A stretch of DNA of 5,744 nt, taken from NCBI GenBank assembly GCA_016935045.1, contig JAFGRS010000842.1, positions 1 to 5,744 of the forward strand. Reading direction: 5' to 3'. Below are positions 5,673 to 5,744 of this stretch, piece by piece. Below the pieces are notes generated by a model. It was not told the origin of the DNA. It made no database searches and saw only the letters and a list, made by a program, of their open reading frames with translations. A program made the position numbers and the translations under genes. The DNA is from Lentisphaeria bacterium. GTDB lineage: Bacteria; Verrucomicrobiota; Lentisphaeria; Oligosphaerales; JAFGRS01. Each line of letters begins with the position of its first letter. The first letter of the stretch is position 1.

Positions 5673-5744
5673 TTCGCCCTCCAGGGGAACCGGCTCAGCA
5701 GGAGCTTCGCCCTCCAGGGGAACCGGCTCAGCAGGAGCTTCGCC
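5658..5744 (+). repeat. 33-bp tandem repeat array, continuing past the window edge
   Basis: CGGCTCAGCAGGAGCTTCGC begins at 5658, 5691 and 5724, exactly 33 bases apart. The spacer CTCCAGGGGAAC is identical between units 1-2 and 2-3, so the whole 33-bp unit is perfectly repeated; the third unit is cut by the edge. Because 33 is a multiple of three, one frame reads the 11-residue unit SAGASPSRGTG without stops. That frame is closed upstream by TAA at 5623-5625 and has no start codon with a ribosome site, so I do not call it coding. The array sits downstream of the large gene. Confidence 0.9.

Noticed and set aside
5658..5744. CRISPR array at the right edge
   Set aside because: The whole 33-bp unit including the 12-base spacer is identical from copy to copy. 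A CRISPR array needs variable spacers of about 25-40 bases.
5626..5744. Coding gene with an 11-residue SAGASPSRGTG repeat
   Set aside because: The frame is closed by TAA at 5623-5625 and has no start codon with a ribosome site. The single upstream copy of the repeat is also not in a coding context.
777..5744. Insertion sequence or transposon bounded by the repeats
   Set aside because: The repeats are direct, not inverted; there is no transposase or integrase in the window and no evident target-site duplication.

Overview
The window is high-GC bacterial DNA with strongly G/C-ending codons. It holds two genes transcribed away from each other, separated by a 387-base intergenic region, plus a repeat-rich right edge. 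The organism is not certain. A very large secreted protein joining a LamG domain to a glycosidase-like barrel, a membrane-anchored Gly/Pro-rich protein, and the repeat unit that would read SAGASPSR if translated all point to an uncultivated member of the PVC group (Planctomycetota, Verrucomicrobiota, Lentisphaerota/Kiritimatiellota) or Hydrogenedentota. This is inferred from remembered patterns, not from a search.

Layout. Bases 1-609 (minus strand) hold the start of a gene that runs off the left edge. It encodes two N-terminal membrane helices, a small helical domain with an LTEEQ motif, and a long Gly/Pro/Ala tail. Bases 610-996 are the divergent intergenic region. It holds a good Shine-Dalgarno site for each gene, weak promoter candidates, one copy of a 34-bp dispersed repeat, and a GC hairpin in the probable leader of the rightward gene. 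Bases 997-5472 (plus strand) encode a 1491-residue exported protein: signal peptide, LamG-type lectin domain, beta-supersandwich, glycosidase-like (beta/alpha)8 barrel with an inserted beta domain, and two copies of a carbohydrate-binding-like beta-sandwich plus accessory domain. Bases 5473-5638 are a short trailer with a weak terminator candidate. From 5639 the 34-bp repeat recurs and leads into an exact 33-bp tandem array that continues past the right edge.

Function. The large protein looks like an exported or cell-surface enzyme acting on a complex polysaccharide, with substrate binding at both ends of a catalytic core. Its substrate cannot be read from the sequence. Nothing shows that the leftward membrane protein works with it. 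The most unexplained element is the repeat family: it flanks the glycosidase-like gene in the same orientation on both sides, with the two 34-bp copies differing at one base, and expands into a tandem array downstream.
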